DNA of 64,000 nucleotides from Clostridiaceae bacterium (GCA_009911355.1 QXXE01000019.1:1-64000), one strand, 5' to 3'. Shown: positions 39,180-48,412, numbered from the stretch's first letter. The notes: generated from the letters alone by a model not told the origin. Made by a program: numbers and translations.

Positions 39180-40658
39180 TTACTTGTGTTCATTAAATAC
39201 AGAACAATATCCAATCTCTTTCCAACGATTAAATCTACCATTGAATTGGTAAAGGACTTGAATCTTATCATCATCGTTTCTTGTTTTATCAAGAAATGCA
39301 ACAATATATTTCTTATCCCGATCCAATGGAATTGTTTTTCGTACATTCGTATACTTGCCGCTGCTGTCTTTCTCCAGTTGATATGGCTTTACATCAAATT
39401 TTTCTCCGGGGTATTCATCATCCCATAACGGTCTTGCGTATACCATCTCAGAAAAGACTTCCTTAATTTGCTTGGCATTAGAAAGACAACTGGCATCCAA
39501 ATACCGTTTATTCAAAGTATGTAAGGCAAGCTGGTAAGTGCAGATCAGAGAAATGTTTTCACGACTTGTAATCTGAAACAGCTTACGACTATGTATAAGA
39601 AGTTGCTGCCACATAGCCTCATCAATCTCATCCTCAGATTTCATCGTGTCAAACATGATTGTCTGATAGCCTAATTTGGCAAGTTTCTTAATAATTCGTT
39701 TGACTTTGTTCATATCATTGTCAAATAACTTAACAAATTGAATATTTCCGTACTTTTCATGAGAAATCTTTTTGGCCTTGCGCAGATATTCCCACTGTTC
39801 ATCTGTGAAGTTGCCAATTTTTAATTTCTTTCTGGTTAATCCCCAATAATCAAGTTCTGTTGTCATGATATGGACAAGTAACAGTTGCTTAAAATCTTTT
39901 GACCGCTGCTCGTTACTAATTACAGCACACTTCACGCCGCTCTCTGTCATTGGCAGTATCATATTCTCAAATACAAAAGAGGTTTTACCAACGCCGCTAT
40001 GACCAGCGAACATATACATATCACCAAGAGGTGTACCAAGTGTTAGATAATTCAGGATCGGACAATGCGCTCCATAACTAATTCCTTGAGCAGAACCTTC
40101 ATCACATTCTTTCAGAAACTTATCGTCAATCTCTAATGTTTCAACATCAATATCATGCGTATTCTTAATGCTCACACTATTCAAAATGTAATCGTAGTAA
40201 TCATACACTTCTTGATTGGTCATTTTTGCAAACTTTTCAATGTTGTCGATTACGTTAAACCCTTTATCATGCAATGTCATTAAAGTATTCATTTTTGCAA
40301 TCTTGTCGTAATACGCATCAACGTTTTCGGGATTAACTAATGAACAAAGTTCGCTGACTGTTGCATAACCGCCAAGTTCATCAAAATGCTTTTTTACAGT
40401 AGGCTTGTTTTCGAGGAACGTGTAAATTGTAACATTGTCAAAAGACTTGAACCCCTGATTGTACATTTGTCGTCCAAATGAGAAATAAAATATACCATCA
40501 TCAGTTTTTAGAGTTTGATCATCATTAGTATTAATTCTCTGAAAATCGTCAAATAAATCTGGCTGCTTCCACAAGCAAAACACAAATGTTGCTTCCGCAC
40601 TCTCTCGCCCTTTAACTAATTCCTGCGGATAATCTTTAAGACTTATTTGTATCACCAT
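39180..40658 (-). CDS. DnaB-like replicative helicase
   Basis: A 492-residue RecA-fold ATPase with Walker A GHSGVGKTS at 219-227 and the DnaB-like order of later motifs (ISNEQRSKDF, TIMFDTMKSEDE, LICTYQLA near residue 380). The N-terminal 200 residues form the primase-interaction-like helical domain. The start is uncertain: ATG at 40658 touches AAGG; GTG and ATA codons just downstream have a better-spaced site. It overlaps the upstream gene by 23 nt. Confidence 0.85.
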   Translation of the reverse strand: MVIQISLKDYPQELVKGRESAEATFVFCLWKQPDLFDDFQRINTNDDQTLKTDDGIFYFSFGRQMYNQGFKSFDNVTIYTFLENKPTVKKHFDELGGYATVSELCSLVNPENVDAYYDKIAKMNTLMTLHDKGFNVIDNIEKFAKMTNQEVYDYYDYILNSVSIKNTHDIDVETLEIDDKFLKECDEGSAQGISYGAHCPILNYLTLGTPLGDMYMFAGHSGVGKTSFVFENMILPMTESGVKCAVISNEQRSKDFKQLLLVHIMTTELDYWGLTRKKLKIGNFTDEQWEYLRKAKKISHEKYGNIQFVKLFDNDMNKVKRIIKKLAKLGYQTIMFDTMKSEDEIDEAMWQQLLIHSRKLFQITSRENISLICTYQLALHTLNKRYLDASCLSNAKQIKEVFSEMVYARPLWDDEYPGEKFDVKPYQLEKDSSGKYTNVRKTIPLDRDKKYIVAFLDKTRNDDDKIQVLYQFNGRFNRWKEIGYCSVFNEHK

Positions 40659-40893
40659 CCTTAATTGTCACTCGGAGTTCTACAATGCGCCCATCTTTCA
40701 GTGTCCATTCATAGCCGCTGGATGATGCTTTAGTACAATTAAGACCACCAAGTAACTCCTGCACCATATAATCACGAACTGCATTTATGGCTTCATCTGT
40801 ACACTCGGTTTTGTTTTGCCATAAATCACCCTTCTTGTTTATTGTTCCGGCATATATGCCAAAACAACCCGCACCGACATGATAATCAGCCAT
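40636..40893 (-). CDS. conserved phage protein of unknown function, 85 aa
   Basis: Starts MADYHVGAGCFGIYAGTI, a pattern seen in short phage proteins of Firmicutes. ATG at 40893 has GGAG upstream. It overlaps the helicase start. Function unknown. Confidence 0.65.
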   Translation of the reverse strand: MADYHVGAGCFGIYAGTINKKGDLWQNKTECTDEAINAVRDYMVQELLGGLNCTKASSSGYEWTLKDGRIVELRVTIKDGDTNKS

Positions 40894-40999
40894 CAGTGTC
40901 AATCTCCAATTTCTTACAGATTTCATCTAACGTCATGCCAGCGGCGAGTGCCTTATTGATAATCTTTTCTACCGCATCGAAATATTCACGTTCAGTCAT
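40886..40999 (-). CDS. micro-protein, 37 aa
   Basis: Very short gene with AAGGAGG and an ATG at 40999. Encodes a helical acidic peptide (EREYFDAVEKIINKALAAGM) and ends by overlapping the next ATG. Coupling and ribosome site support translation. Confidence 0.55.
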   Translation of the reverse strand: MTEREYFDAVEKIINKALAAGMTLDEICKKLEIDTDG

Positions 41000-41012
41000 G
41001 ATCAGTTCCTCC

Positions 41013-41519
41013 TTATAGTTCATCATCATTAAGAAAGCTGCTTATGTCCTTTCCTCTGTGCTTTGTACCAAGACTGGACAAATCACCACATTCGATTTCG
41101 GTTTTCTTTGTATTTTCACTCTGCTTTTCTCTACGAACACGATCAGAGTGTACATCAGAGAGTTTACTTTTTACCATTGCAAAGATGTAAGATAACTTTC
41201 CATATTCTGTTTCAAACTGTTTATGTTCTATCCAATAGCAAATATCGTCATGACACTTTTGAAAAGTTTCTAAAATGGTTTCATAATCGTAGAAAGAAAG
41301 TTCTTTAATTTTTTTGGGAAGGGATGTGGGGAAGGGCTGACCATCCCCATATCCCAAAAACTCATAGCATATATAATCAATCAGAGATTTATAAATTTCC
41401 TTTTGCCTTTGCTCTGCGTCATATATCTCTTGACTTTTGTAATAATACTTCCCAATCTTTACAAAGGTATCAGTTGTCCCGGTTTCACCCGTGATATGGC
41501 ATTTACACGACCTTGCCAT
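41013..41519 (-). CDS. hypothetical replication-region protein, 168 aa
   Basis: N-terminal CKCHITGETG is a small Cys pair; the rest is helical and charged. By position, between ATPase/SSB-like genes and the helicase, it may be a helicase loader or accessory factor, but no motif proves this. Confidence 0.5.
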   Translation of the reverse strand: MARSCKCHITGETGTTDTFVKIGKYYYKSQEIYDAEQRQKEIYKSLIDYICYEFLGYGDGQPFPTSLPKKIKELSFYDYETILETFQKCHDDICYWIEHKQFETEYGKLSYIFAMVKSKLSDVHSDRVRREKQSENTKKTEIECGDLSSLGTKHRGKDISSFLNDDEL

Positions 41520-41540
41520 AACTGACTGTCCTCCTTTGAA

Positions 41541-41804
41541 TTAGTTGCTACTGTTGCTTACACGTGTCTTGAAGAAACTTCCGATTGTTGCAAGTGTACC
41601 GCAAGCCAGAGGGATAATGTCTGGTGTAAATCGTGTCGTGTCAAACATCAGATTCAGACCATTTGCAACTGTAGAGCCAATACACATCTTCAGAATCCAA
41701 CCGCCAAAATATGCAAGACCAAAATAAAGAACAGGCTCAAAGATACAGAGCAGAACAATGCAAACGATCCATCCAATCAAACTACCATCATTGTATTTTC
41801 TCAT
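41541..41804 (-). CDS. small membrane protein, 87 aa
   Basis: Two hydrophobic segments (residues 12-35 and 60-75) with the ATG at 41804 just after the AAA gene stop. Holin-like size but located among replication genes, so no role is assigned. Confidence 0.55.
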   Translation of the reverse strand: MRKYNDGSLIGWIVCIVLLCIFEPVLYFGLAYFGGWILKMCIGSTVANGLNLMFDTTRFTPDIIPLACGTLATIGSFFKTRVSNSSN

Positions 41805-41805
41805 C

Positions 41806-42945
41806 TTACTCGTCCTCATTCAGCATGGCGACAATGGCCTCAAGGTTTGCAGTAGGGATTTCATCTGCGTTTTTGAAATTCGGAATGTCATGCTCTGCCA
41901 TAAAAGCCTTTACCTTTTTCTTAGTTGCAGCATTTGCATCAGAGAACTTATTCTGAATGGTACTAACCAACTCAGCGTTCTTTTCCTCATCAACCTTATT
42001 CGCAGCATCATGCTCCAACTTCTCGGCAACTTCGGCTTCCTTCTGCTTACGTGCCTTCTCTAAGTCTTTCTTAGACTGTTCAACAGTCTTATCACCCTTG
42101 CTGTGTTCAGCCATAATCGCATCAGTAAGTGCCTTGATGAAAGCATCAGAGTCCAGAGGAATTTCATCAACAATGTCTGCAAAGCGAGACTTAGAATCAA
42201 CACTGTAGTTATCATCACGGAAAGAAATACGGCGGCTCTCGCTCATGACCTTACCCTTAACTTCCTCCTGCTTAGTAACAACATTCTTCTTACCTGTTTT
42301 CTGCTTAACAATCTCACGGTCAATGTAAGCAACACCAAGAAAATGCAACTTGGTCTTGAGAGCATTAAAGTAACGCTGGCTCATGTTAGTAGTCAGAATG
42401 GAATAAGACTCACCAGTAATCGGATCATCAACATCCTTCTTCTTGGTATGACCAATGGCGATAAACGATACGCCCACACTCTTGAGTTCCCACAGCTTGT
42501 CAAGAACAATCTGAATTGCCTTATCTTCTCCAGCCATAAAACCACCGAACGCTGCCTTGATGGAGGTAATCTTAGGCTTATCAGGATTAGCCCTGTTGTG
42601 CATACGGATAACTTCAGGCTCGGCAATGTCAAGCAACTGATCGAATGTATCAAGAACAATGACACGCAAATCCTTATAATCTGTCAGTTTGTTATCAATC
42701 ACATCATCACAGAACTCCTTAAAAGTAGCCCAATCAGGAATCTTGGCAGATACAATTCCGTTGATTGCATCATGACCATCTTCCTTGCCAATATCGAGGG
42801 CAATATATCCCTCATCACCAGCCAGCTTCTCGCATACCTCTTTAATTACAGTAGACTTACCAATACCAGACTCACCAATCAGGCCAATGTTATAAGCCAG
42901 CGGATCAATACAAATCTCTCGTTTCTGTCCAAACTTTCTTGCCAT
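41806..42945 (-). CDS. RecA-like AAA_24 ATPase (Sak4-type recombinase family)
   Basis: A 379-residue P-loop ATPase with GESGIGKST near residue 24, Walker B IVLDTFDQLL near 95-104 and a SFIAIGHTKKKD segment. The C-terminal 130 residues are a charged coiled coil. Sak4-like proteins promote strand annealing with a dedicated SSB; here an SSB-like gene is directly upstream and an Fe-S nuclease is nearby. Confidence 0.82.
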   Translation of the reverse strand: MARKFGQKREICIDPLAYNIGLIGESGIGKSTVIKEVCEKLAGDEGYIALDIGKEDGHDAINGIVSAKIPDWATFKEFCDDVIDNKLTDYKDLRVIVLDTFDQLLDIAEPEVIRMHNRANPDKPKITSIKAAFGGFMAGEDKAIQIVLDKLWELKSVGVSFIAIGHTKKKDVDDPITGESYSILTTNMSQRYFNALKTKLHFLGVAYIDREIVKQKTGKKNVVTKQEEVKGKVMSESRRISFRDDNYSVDSKSRFADIVDEIPLDSDAFIKALTDAIMAEHSKGDKTVEQSKKDLEKARKQKEAEVAEKLEHDAANKVDEEKNAELVSTIQNKFSDANAATKKKVKAFMAEHDIPNFKNADEIPTANLEAIVAMLNEDE

Positions 42946-42961
42946 ATTATCTTACCTCCAA

Positions 42962-44173
42962 TCAAAACAGATCATCGTCTGCTACGCTACCATCGTCAGA
43001 CTTCTTCTCATCCTCATCGAACGGAGGATCATCGTCATTGGACTCAGTATTCTTAGCCTTCTTAGAGTTTTTCTTAGCCTCTTCCATAGTCTCATCCTGC
43101 GGAGGCTGATAAATCTTTTCCTCAAACTCATCACCCTTATCATCGGCAAACCGACAATATCCGTCCTTGAAATCGTCAGAAGAAATAATAACGTCCTTCA
43201 GCCTAAATTCATCAACACGATCACCAAAGACATTGCCTTTCGGACGGAAATCATCAACAGTACGAATACCAAGTTCAACCTGTTCACGCTGCCGCTCAGT
43301 CAACATGGACTCGTCAAAGTCAACCTCTTCAGCACCACGCAGAAGAACAATCTCCCAAGGGATATGAACATACTCATCACCCTTTACAGTAACGATTTCA
43401 TCCTGATCGTTCTGAACCTTCATCTTGGCAACGTTAAGATAACTCATCTTGTTAGCCAGCAGCTTCTTATGACGCTCATTCTCAGGATCATACTTTGCGC
43501 CGGAGAACACACACTGAATAGGAACAAACTTCCTGCCCTCATCCTTGTTGATGTACTGTTCAATATAGCAATCCAAAGTCATCTTTTTATTTTCTGCATA
43601 ATCAGAATCATCCAGACTGGACTTGTTATAGAACAAATCGGCGGTAATCAGCAAACGACTTTTACGCTCTTCAGGAGCAGCAAAGACATTCTGAATACGG
43701 AACTTGCTGAAATACATCTTCTTCTTGGCGTACCAATCACGGGTAAACTGACCTGTAACCACCACACGCCCATCATACTGAGGAAGATACTCTTGCAGAT
43801 GCTTGATCATATCATATACAGTGATAAATTCCTGCCGACCACCATATTCCTCGCCAAGATCGACAATGTACTTTCTGTAATTGGCGACCTTCTCAATAAT
43901 ATCCTCATCAAAACGGTCATCCCAATCAACATCAAACTTCTCATTGTCGGCATCCATTGTCTTAATCGTAGACTGAACACTATCGAAAGCCTCAACAAAG
44001 GCCATATTAGAGTCCGTCTCCTTAACGCCGAATGTCATAGAAAGCGTCTTGCGCTTCTTCTTTGTCTGCTTATCAACATACTCTCCCTCTTTGCAGAAAG
44101 GACGCTTGGTGTCCGACTTCTGCTTGGGAATAACGGGAGTACCAACAAAACTAAATCGTGCCTGATAACTCAT
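42962..44173 (-). CDS. SSB-like single-strand DNA-binding protein with acidic tail
   Basis: A 403-residue protein with a beta-rich body (YDGRVVVTGQFTRDWYAKKKMYF resembles an OB-fold segment) and an acidic C-terminal tail ending DDDLF, like SSB tips that recruit partners. ATG at 44173 has AAAGGAG 8 nt upstream. Neighbouring the RecA-like ATPase supports a recombination/replication role. Assignment by fold is inference. Confidence 0.65.
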   Translation of the reverse strand: MSYQARFSFVGTPVIPKQKSDTKRPFCKEGEYVDKQTKKKRKTLSMTFGVKETDSNMAFVEAFDSVQSTIKTMDADNEKFDVDWDDRFDEDIIEKVANYRKYIVDLGEEYGGRQEFITVYDMIKHLQEYLPQYDGRVVVTGQFTRDWYAKKKMYFSKFRIQNVFAAPEERKSRLLITADLFYNKSSLDDSDYAENKKMTLDCYIEQYINKDEGRKFVPIQCVFSGAKYDPENERHKKLLANKMSYLNVAKMKVQNDQDEIVTVKGDEYVHIPWEIVLLRGAEEVDFDESMLTERQREQVELGIRTVDDFRPKGNVFGDRVDEFRLKDVIISSDDFKDGYCRFADDKGDEFEEKIYQPPQDETMEEAKKNSKKAKNTESNDDDPPFDEDEKKSDDGSVADDDLF

Positions 44174-44208
44174 TTGCATTTCTCCTTTACTGTTAATATT
44201 TTGCTTGT

Positions 44209-44769
44209 TCAAATAGATTCAAAATCAAATTCCAAATACTTTCGTGATGCAAGATAATCACAAAGATGAACATATTTTTGAAACTTATTCTTTGGCTTTG
44301 GCAACTCAACCTTAGAATACTTTGATGTATTCCATTGACCCATATGAGATTCAATGGCATTTACTACAAAGGCTTCCTGCTCATCAGTCAATAACTGGCT
44401 CTCAAAATTACATCTCTTTACAAAATTTGCTGCAAGAATTGGATGATCAAATACCGTCCTCTTTCCATTACCATCACCTTGTTTTAAGCCATCGTGCAGA
44501 ATAAGACTTAGAATAATTAAATCTTGTTCATCGTTAGTAAACGGAAACATTTCAAGGTCGAACAGTTCATGGGCAATAGACACAGCGGCCTTAGTGTGCC
44601 GAACAAGGCCACCATCTCCAAGGGCATAAGAGGGATGATATTTACCACTTGACGATGCAGGAACCGTAAAGAAATAAGCGGGAAGATTATTTACACAATA
44701 TGTAGCAAACTTTGCGATTTTCTCTGAATGAATCCAACCGATTTCTTTCTCAAACGTGTCTCTGCTCAT
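44209..44769 (-). CDS. HD-domain phosphohydrolase
   Basis: A 186-residue HD protein: LVRHTKAA, LILHDGLKQG, HPILAANF and ESHMGQW give the H...HD...H...H metal pattern. Related phage proteins may act on nucleotides or cyclic dinucleotides; the substrate is not clear. Confidence 0.8.
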   Translation of the reverse strand: MSRDTFEKEIGWIHSEKIAKFATYCVNNLPAYFFTVPASSSGKYHPSYALGDGGLVRHTKAAVSIAHELFDLEMFPFTNDEQDLIILSLILHDGLKQGDGNGKRTVFDHPILAANFVKRCNFESQLLTDEQEAFVVNAIESHMGQWNTSKYSKVELPKPKNKFQKYVHLCDYLASRKYLEFDFESI

Positions 44770-45035
44770 TAGTCCTCCAAAAAGTTCTTAAACTTCTCAA
44801 TGATCTTAGCATTATGAGAGAACTGCTGCTCCATAGACCCGTCCAAACGCTCAAGTTCGGCCTTGTAAGACTCAATTTCCTGACGAGTAGTATTGATACG
44901 ATCATTCACGCTTGCCAACCTATCAATCGTTATAGTGATGACAGATACTGCGTTCTCAGAGTCCTTCATTAGACTGTTTAACTGAGCGGCCTTTTCGGTC
45001 AAAATAGTGGAATTGTTCTGTGACTTACGCATCAT
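44769..45035 (-). CDS. coiled-coil protein, 88 aa
   Basis: Almost entirely heptad-like helix (INTTRQEIESYKAELERLD). Several ATG codons lie in a row; the one at 45035 is best spaced from AAGGAG. It overlaps the upstream gene end. Function unknown. Confidence 0.55.
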   Translation of the reverse strand: MMRKSQNNSTILTEKAAQLNSLMKDSENAVSVITITIDRLASVNDRINTTRQEIESYKAELERLDGSMEQQFSHNAKIIEKFKNFLED

Positions 45036-45372
45036 TTTCATTCTCCTTTTCAACGGTATTATTATTTGTTGTTTCTTGTGTTGTGCTTTCTGTGTCTACG
45101 CCATTATTACTTTTACTGCTAATTGACAGATTGTGATTACACCACTGACGCAAAAGCATTAACTGTTTCTGCGGATTAAGATTCTTATTCTGTTTCATCT
45201 TCTCAAGAACAGAACCACACATGGTTTTCATACCAGCGGACAATCCAAGTACATATGCTTTCTGCATCAATCGCTGAATCATTTCCTCTGTCTCATTCTT
45301 TGCTGCCTGTTTCGGATCGGTAATTTCTTCAACAGGATCAACGCCACTTTCCAGTTCTACAATCTTTGCCAT
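45025..45372 (-). CDS. hypothetical phage protein, 115 aa
   Basis: Helical N-terminal two thirds with MIQRLMQKAYVLGLSAG and a low-complexity Asn/Thr/Glu tail. An 18-bp element lies 17 nt before its start. Unknown function. Confidence 0.55.
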   Translation of the reverse strand: MAKIVELESGVDPVEEITDPKQAAKNETEEMIQRLMQKAYVLGLSAGMKTMCGSVLEKMKQNKNLNPQKQLMLLRQWCNHNLSISSKSNNGVDTESTTQETTNNNTVEKENENDA

Positions 45373-45389
45373 ACCTTACCTTCTTTCTT

Positions 45390-45407
45390 GTTGTATTTAT
45401 TGTTATA
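45390..45407 (-). promoter_or_regulatory. dispersed 18-bp element, site 7
   Basis: TATAACAATAAATACAAC, containing the stop codon of the C5 methyltransferase gene and lying 17 nt before the next ATG. Confidence 0.82.
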
Positions 45408-46275
45408 AGCCCTTAAAAATATGCTTTATAACCTCTTTTGTCCACCCATTTCCACAAAGAGTGCGGCGAACGTTATCGCTGTATCCCTCAGTGAATCCAT
45501 CGGGCAGAGTTTGTAGCCGCTCATATTCTACTGGTGAAAGTTTCCGTATGCGACCTCGATCCCAAACTTTTTTCTCCTGATAACCACCATTTACACAAGT
45601 CAATGTAGCACATTTGAAATTTGGATTATACACTCTTTTCAACATATCATGCGTATTAACTTGCAATGTTGCAATCACTTTCTTATCTTCACCATGAAAG
45701 ATATATGGCTTGTCATAATAATCCTTTTCTGGCGCATCTGACACCATTATATCTTTCAAAACAGTTGTATTTAATTTAGGCAGCGAACCGATGTGAATAT
45801 TTGTCCAATATAATCTTTCTCTGTCTTGTGCAGAAAAGAGATTTGAATTTATCAACTGAGGAATTTGCCCCCCCAAGTTATCGGTAATAATATTCTGATC
45901 AGTCTTGCTTTTAGGAACAACATTCTCTAACAAGAACCATTTTGGCTGAATTTCTTTTACGGCTCTTGCATACTCAAAGAAAATGCCGGATTTACCTTTC
46001 AATCCTGAACATATCTTATCGTTTTCTTGTCGTACTACCGATAGACTTTGGCAGCAAGTACCAGCCATCACTAAATCAAAACCTTTGAACTGTGAAAAAT
46101 CTGCACCGATTACATCTCCGTGATGAACAATTTCAGGAAAGTGCTTTTTGCTAAGTTCAATAGCTGGTTCAAAAATTTCATAAGTATGGTACTCATCAAC
46201 TGGTATCTCCAGTTCTTTTAAGGCCAGCAGTCCAGTTTCAAGACCGCCACATATGGAAAGAACTCTTAAACCCAC
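45403..46275 (-). CDS. C5-cytosine DNA methyltransferase
   Basis: A 290-residue enzyme with motif I SICGGLETGLLAL, motif IV GTCCQSLS (catalytic Cys with Cys-Cys-Gln instead of the usual Pro-Cys-Gln), motif VI LLENVVP, motif VIII AQDRERLYW, a target-recognition region and motifs IX-X LSPVEYERLQTLPDGF / GNGW. A G7 tract at 45868-45874 encodes Gly-Gly just before motif VIII and is in frame here. No cognate restriction enzyme is nearby, so it is probably a protective or regulatory modifier. Confidence 0.88.
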   Translation of the reverse strand: MGLRVLSICGGLETGLLALKELEIPVDEYHTYEIFEPAIELSKKHFPEIVHHGDVIGADFSQFKGFDLVMAGTCCQSLSVVRQENDKICSGLKGKSGIFFEYARAVKEIQPKWFLLENVVPKSKTDQNIITDNLGGQIPQLINSNLFSAQDRERLYWTNIHIGSLPKLNTTVLKDIMVSDAPEKDYYDKPYIFHGEDKKVIATLQVNTHDMLKRVYNPNFKCATLTCVNGGYQEKKVWDRGRIRKLSPVEYERLQTLPDGFTEGYSDNVRRTLCGNGWTKEVIKHIFKGL

Positions 46276-46287
46276 TTAACCACTCCC

Positions 46288-46689
46288 TCAAAACGGAGAA
46301 TTAAGAATTGCATACAATCGGTTGTCGTCTCTAAATATGAAATCTGCAACTACCTCATCCATAAACAATTCAAGACTATCAATCTCATAACATCCAATTC
46401 CATGAAGATGATACACTTTCTTTCCACAATTCAAAGCATAAATAATTTCATTAAAAACACCATGACCTATCATGCCAGAGAATGTTGAAAATACAAGAGC
46501 ATCACAATCGTTAATTGTTGAATAACAATCCTCCATAATCTCTGTCTCGTTTTTATCCTGCGAGACAGCATCTTTTGGATTGATTACCGTCAGATCATCA
46601 CTACCAAAAAACTTTCTAATACATTCTGTTTCAAAAAGTTCAATGGGAGTTCCATACTTCCAAGTATGGTGTGCATAATATACTTTCAT
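46288..46689 (-). CDS. nucleoside 2-deoxyribosyltransferase-like protein
   Basis: A 133-residue NDT-like fold: MKVYYAHHTWKYG start, EDCYSTINDCDALVFSTFSGMIGHGVFNEI as the catalytic-type stretch with Glu. Phage NDT-like proteins may act on nucleotides or on base modification. The transcript from the promoter at 46.7 kb is nearly leaderless. Confidence 0.7.
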   Translation of the reverse strand: MKVYYAHHTWKYGTPIELFETECIRKFFGSDDLTVINPKDAVSQDKNETEIMEDCYSTINDCDALVFSTFSGMIGHGVFNEIIYALNCGKKVYHLHGIGCYEIDSLELFMDEVVADFIFRDDNRLYAILNSPF

Positions 46690-46701
46690 GCTCTCACTCC
46701 T

Positions 46702-46730
46702 ATTATAGTTGTATTTCTTGTTATTGTCAA
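46702..46730 (-). promoter_or_regulatory. strong promoter with embedded 18-bp element, site 8
   Basis: TTGACA (46725-46730) and TATAAT (46702-46707) with a 17-bp spacer that is the element (ATAACAAGAAATACAAC; element 46708-46725). AGGAGTGAG follows at once, so the predicted start of transcription lies in or after the ribosome site, 6-10 nt before the ATG at 46689. Confidence 0.88.
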
Positions 46731-46746
46731 GGGATTTTTCTGTTTT

Positions 46747-48039
46747 TCAAAATAATTTACATCCTTGATTTTTGAAATCACATACTTGTTTATCCCATTG
46801 ATCCTGTGACCACCCAAATTCCTTCATTAAACATTTTTTACATTTGAACTTTTGAATATCTCTACCAAACATTTTCATGTTCATTGCAAGAGTGGCTTTA
46901 TCTTTAAGTTTAAGCGGTTGACCTCTGGTATTCAAACATCCATTCTCACAATATCTATTGAAGTATTTCTCAGCAATGTTTTCATCGAGTTCATTGTATT
47001 GAGCATATTCTTGAATAACATCATCTGTCGGCTCTGGCCTATATACTCCACCAGTCCAAGCCTTTAGAATATACTCATCAATAGTACAGTTCATAACAAG
47101 CCATTTATTTTTATCAATAAAGTCATGTTTAAGAATATCTCTCCAACGATTATAAAGATATGGATACCAAAATCTATCAAGAACCCAAGTATACTTAGTA
47201 TAATACGGACAAGCAATTCCGCAACCAACTCTGGTATATCCGTATTTGTATTTAGGATTTACCTCAATTCCTTCTGCAAGGATATAAAGCCAAATATCTA
47301 ATTCAGTCCATTTTCGGATAGGCAATACACCAATCCAATCACGATCTCCCCACATGGGGTTTTTTGTAATATCTTCATAATTAGACCTTTGGCTGCTTTC
47401 CTCATTTCTGATACCAAAAAGGAATAGAAGTCTATCTTCTGCGGGGAAATAGTCTACGGTTGGTCGCTCCTTAAAGTACGTGCAACAAAATCGTGCAAAT
47501 CTTGTTGGAATAATACCACTGTTATGAACATATTTATAAAATCCTCCATACTGTGGATCAGGATAAATATGCTTGAAACCATTTCGTTTCGCCATCTGAT
47601 TGCTCTCTGCAACATCAAGTGTTGTAACATTGAAATATGTTTCGCAATTTACTCCAGCCTTATTTGCTAAATGAGTTACAACCATACTATCTTTGCCAGT
47701 AGAATTTGTGTTAATAATACGTCTATCTGTATTTATACAATATTCATGTAACAAAGAAATACTTTTGCTTTCAATTTCTTTCAAATGATCTTGATTGCGA
47801 CAAATGGTTTCTTGCCATGTTTCTAACTCTGTGTAACCTTTATTTTTGCTGTGCTTTTTAACAGTTACATTCAAGTTATCGTCAACTGATATTCTGAACA
47901 ACCAAACTACTTGCCCCCCCCGCTTGAAGGCTTTTATGATATTATTGTCCAGCCAAAGTTGACCATCCTTATACCAACTTGTATCGCAACCATGACTATC
48001 TAAAAATTCAACAAATTCAGAATAAACAGGTTGCATCAA
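46747..48039 (-). CDS. PAPS-reductase-like PP-loop protein, second copy
   Basis: A 430-residue PP-loop ATPase with the adenylation loop NSTGKDSMV near residue 113 and Cys pairs CGIACPYY, CKKC and a C-terminal CDF/GCKLF that may bind metal. A G8 tract at 47914-47921 near residue 40 is in frame here. It differs strongly from the 25-kb homologue. Phage PAPS-reductase-like proteins lack a proven reaction; DNA or tRNA sulfur chemistry is possible. Confidence 0.82.
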   Translation of the reverse strand: MMQPVYSEFVEFLDSHGCDTSWYKDGQLWLDNNIIKAFKRGGQVVWLFRISVDDNLNVTVKKHSKNKGYTELETWQETICRNQDHLKEIESKSISLLHEYCINTDRRIINTNSTGKDSMVVTHLANKAGVNCETYFNVTTLDVAESNQMAKRNGFKHIYPDPQYGGFYKYVHNSGIIPTRFARFCCTYFKERPTVDYFPAEDRLLFLFGIRNEESSQRSNYEDITKNPMWGDRDWIGVLPIRKWTELDIWLYILAEGIEVNPKYKYGYTRVGCGIACPYYTKYTWVLDRFWYPYLYNRWRDILKHDFIDKNKWLVMNCTIDEYILKAWTGGVYRPEPTDDVIQEYAQYNELDENIAEKYFNRYCENGCLNTRGQPLKLKDKATLAMNMKMFGRDIQKFKCKKCLMKEFGWSQDQWDKQVCDFKNQGCKLF

Positions 48040-48053
48040 AATTTCCTCTTTTC

Positions 48054-48265
48054 TTAAAACAATTCAGTTTCCCATAATTCCTGATCTACTCGCTGGCAAG
48101 CAATCTCATAATACTTTTCATCAAGTTCATATCCAATGAACCTACGTCCAGCACGTGCCGCAGCTAAAACGGTTGATCCAATACCAACAAACGGATCAAG
48201 AACTATTTCCTTTTCCTGTGATGAGTTTTCAACAAGTATTTGCATCAATTCGATTGGCTAATTGC
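48054..48265 (-). pseudogene. 3' fragment of an N4/N6-type DNA methylase
   Basis: Only the C-terminal part remains: PIELMQILVENSS followed by the SAM-binding motif VLDPFVGIGSTVLAA and GRRFIGYELDEKYYEIA. The upstream catalytic half is missing, and a TAG lies just before PIEL. It is joined to the 5' end of a polynucleotide kinase gene at about 48,250, so a deletion removed the middle of both genes. Confidence 0.8.
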
Positions 48266-48412
48266 AAGAGTTCCGTTTGTTTGCATTACCGGGGACTGAC
48301 ACATCATACGAATATTATCTGCTGACAGTGCATACGGCTCAAGCCCATGCTCTTTGATATATGTGGACTTACCAACACCAGCCGATCCACGCAACAAGAG
48401 TAAAACTCTCAT
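48245..48412 (-). pseudogene. 5' fragment of a phage polynucleotide kinase
   Basis: 55 codons with the kinase P-loop LLRGSAGVGKSTYI, LSADNIRMMCQSPVMQTNG and LAISQSN, the N-terminus of phage PNK/PNKP-type RNA repair enzymes. The frame stops at TGA where it runs into the methylase fragment. AGGAAAGAAG precedes the ATG, so a short product may still be made. Confidence 0.8.

Noticed and set aside
42103-43056. Plus-strand open frame of 317 aa
   Set aside because: Complementary to the RecA-like ATPase gene; a shadow of its codon usage.
43364-44257. Long plus-strand open frame (297 aa) inside the phage
   Set aside because: It is antisense to the SSB-like gene, has no ribosome site, and shows no protein-family pattern; the minus strand carries the coherent, coupled gene order.
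46747-48039. Both PP-loop genes as recent duplicates
   Set aside because: Their ATP loops, lengths and Cys patterns differ strongly, so they are distant family members.
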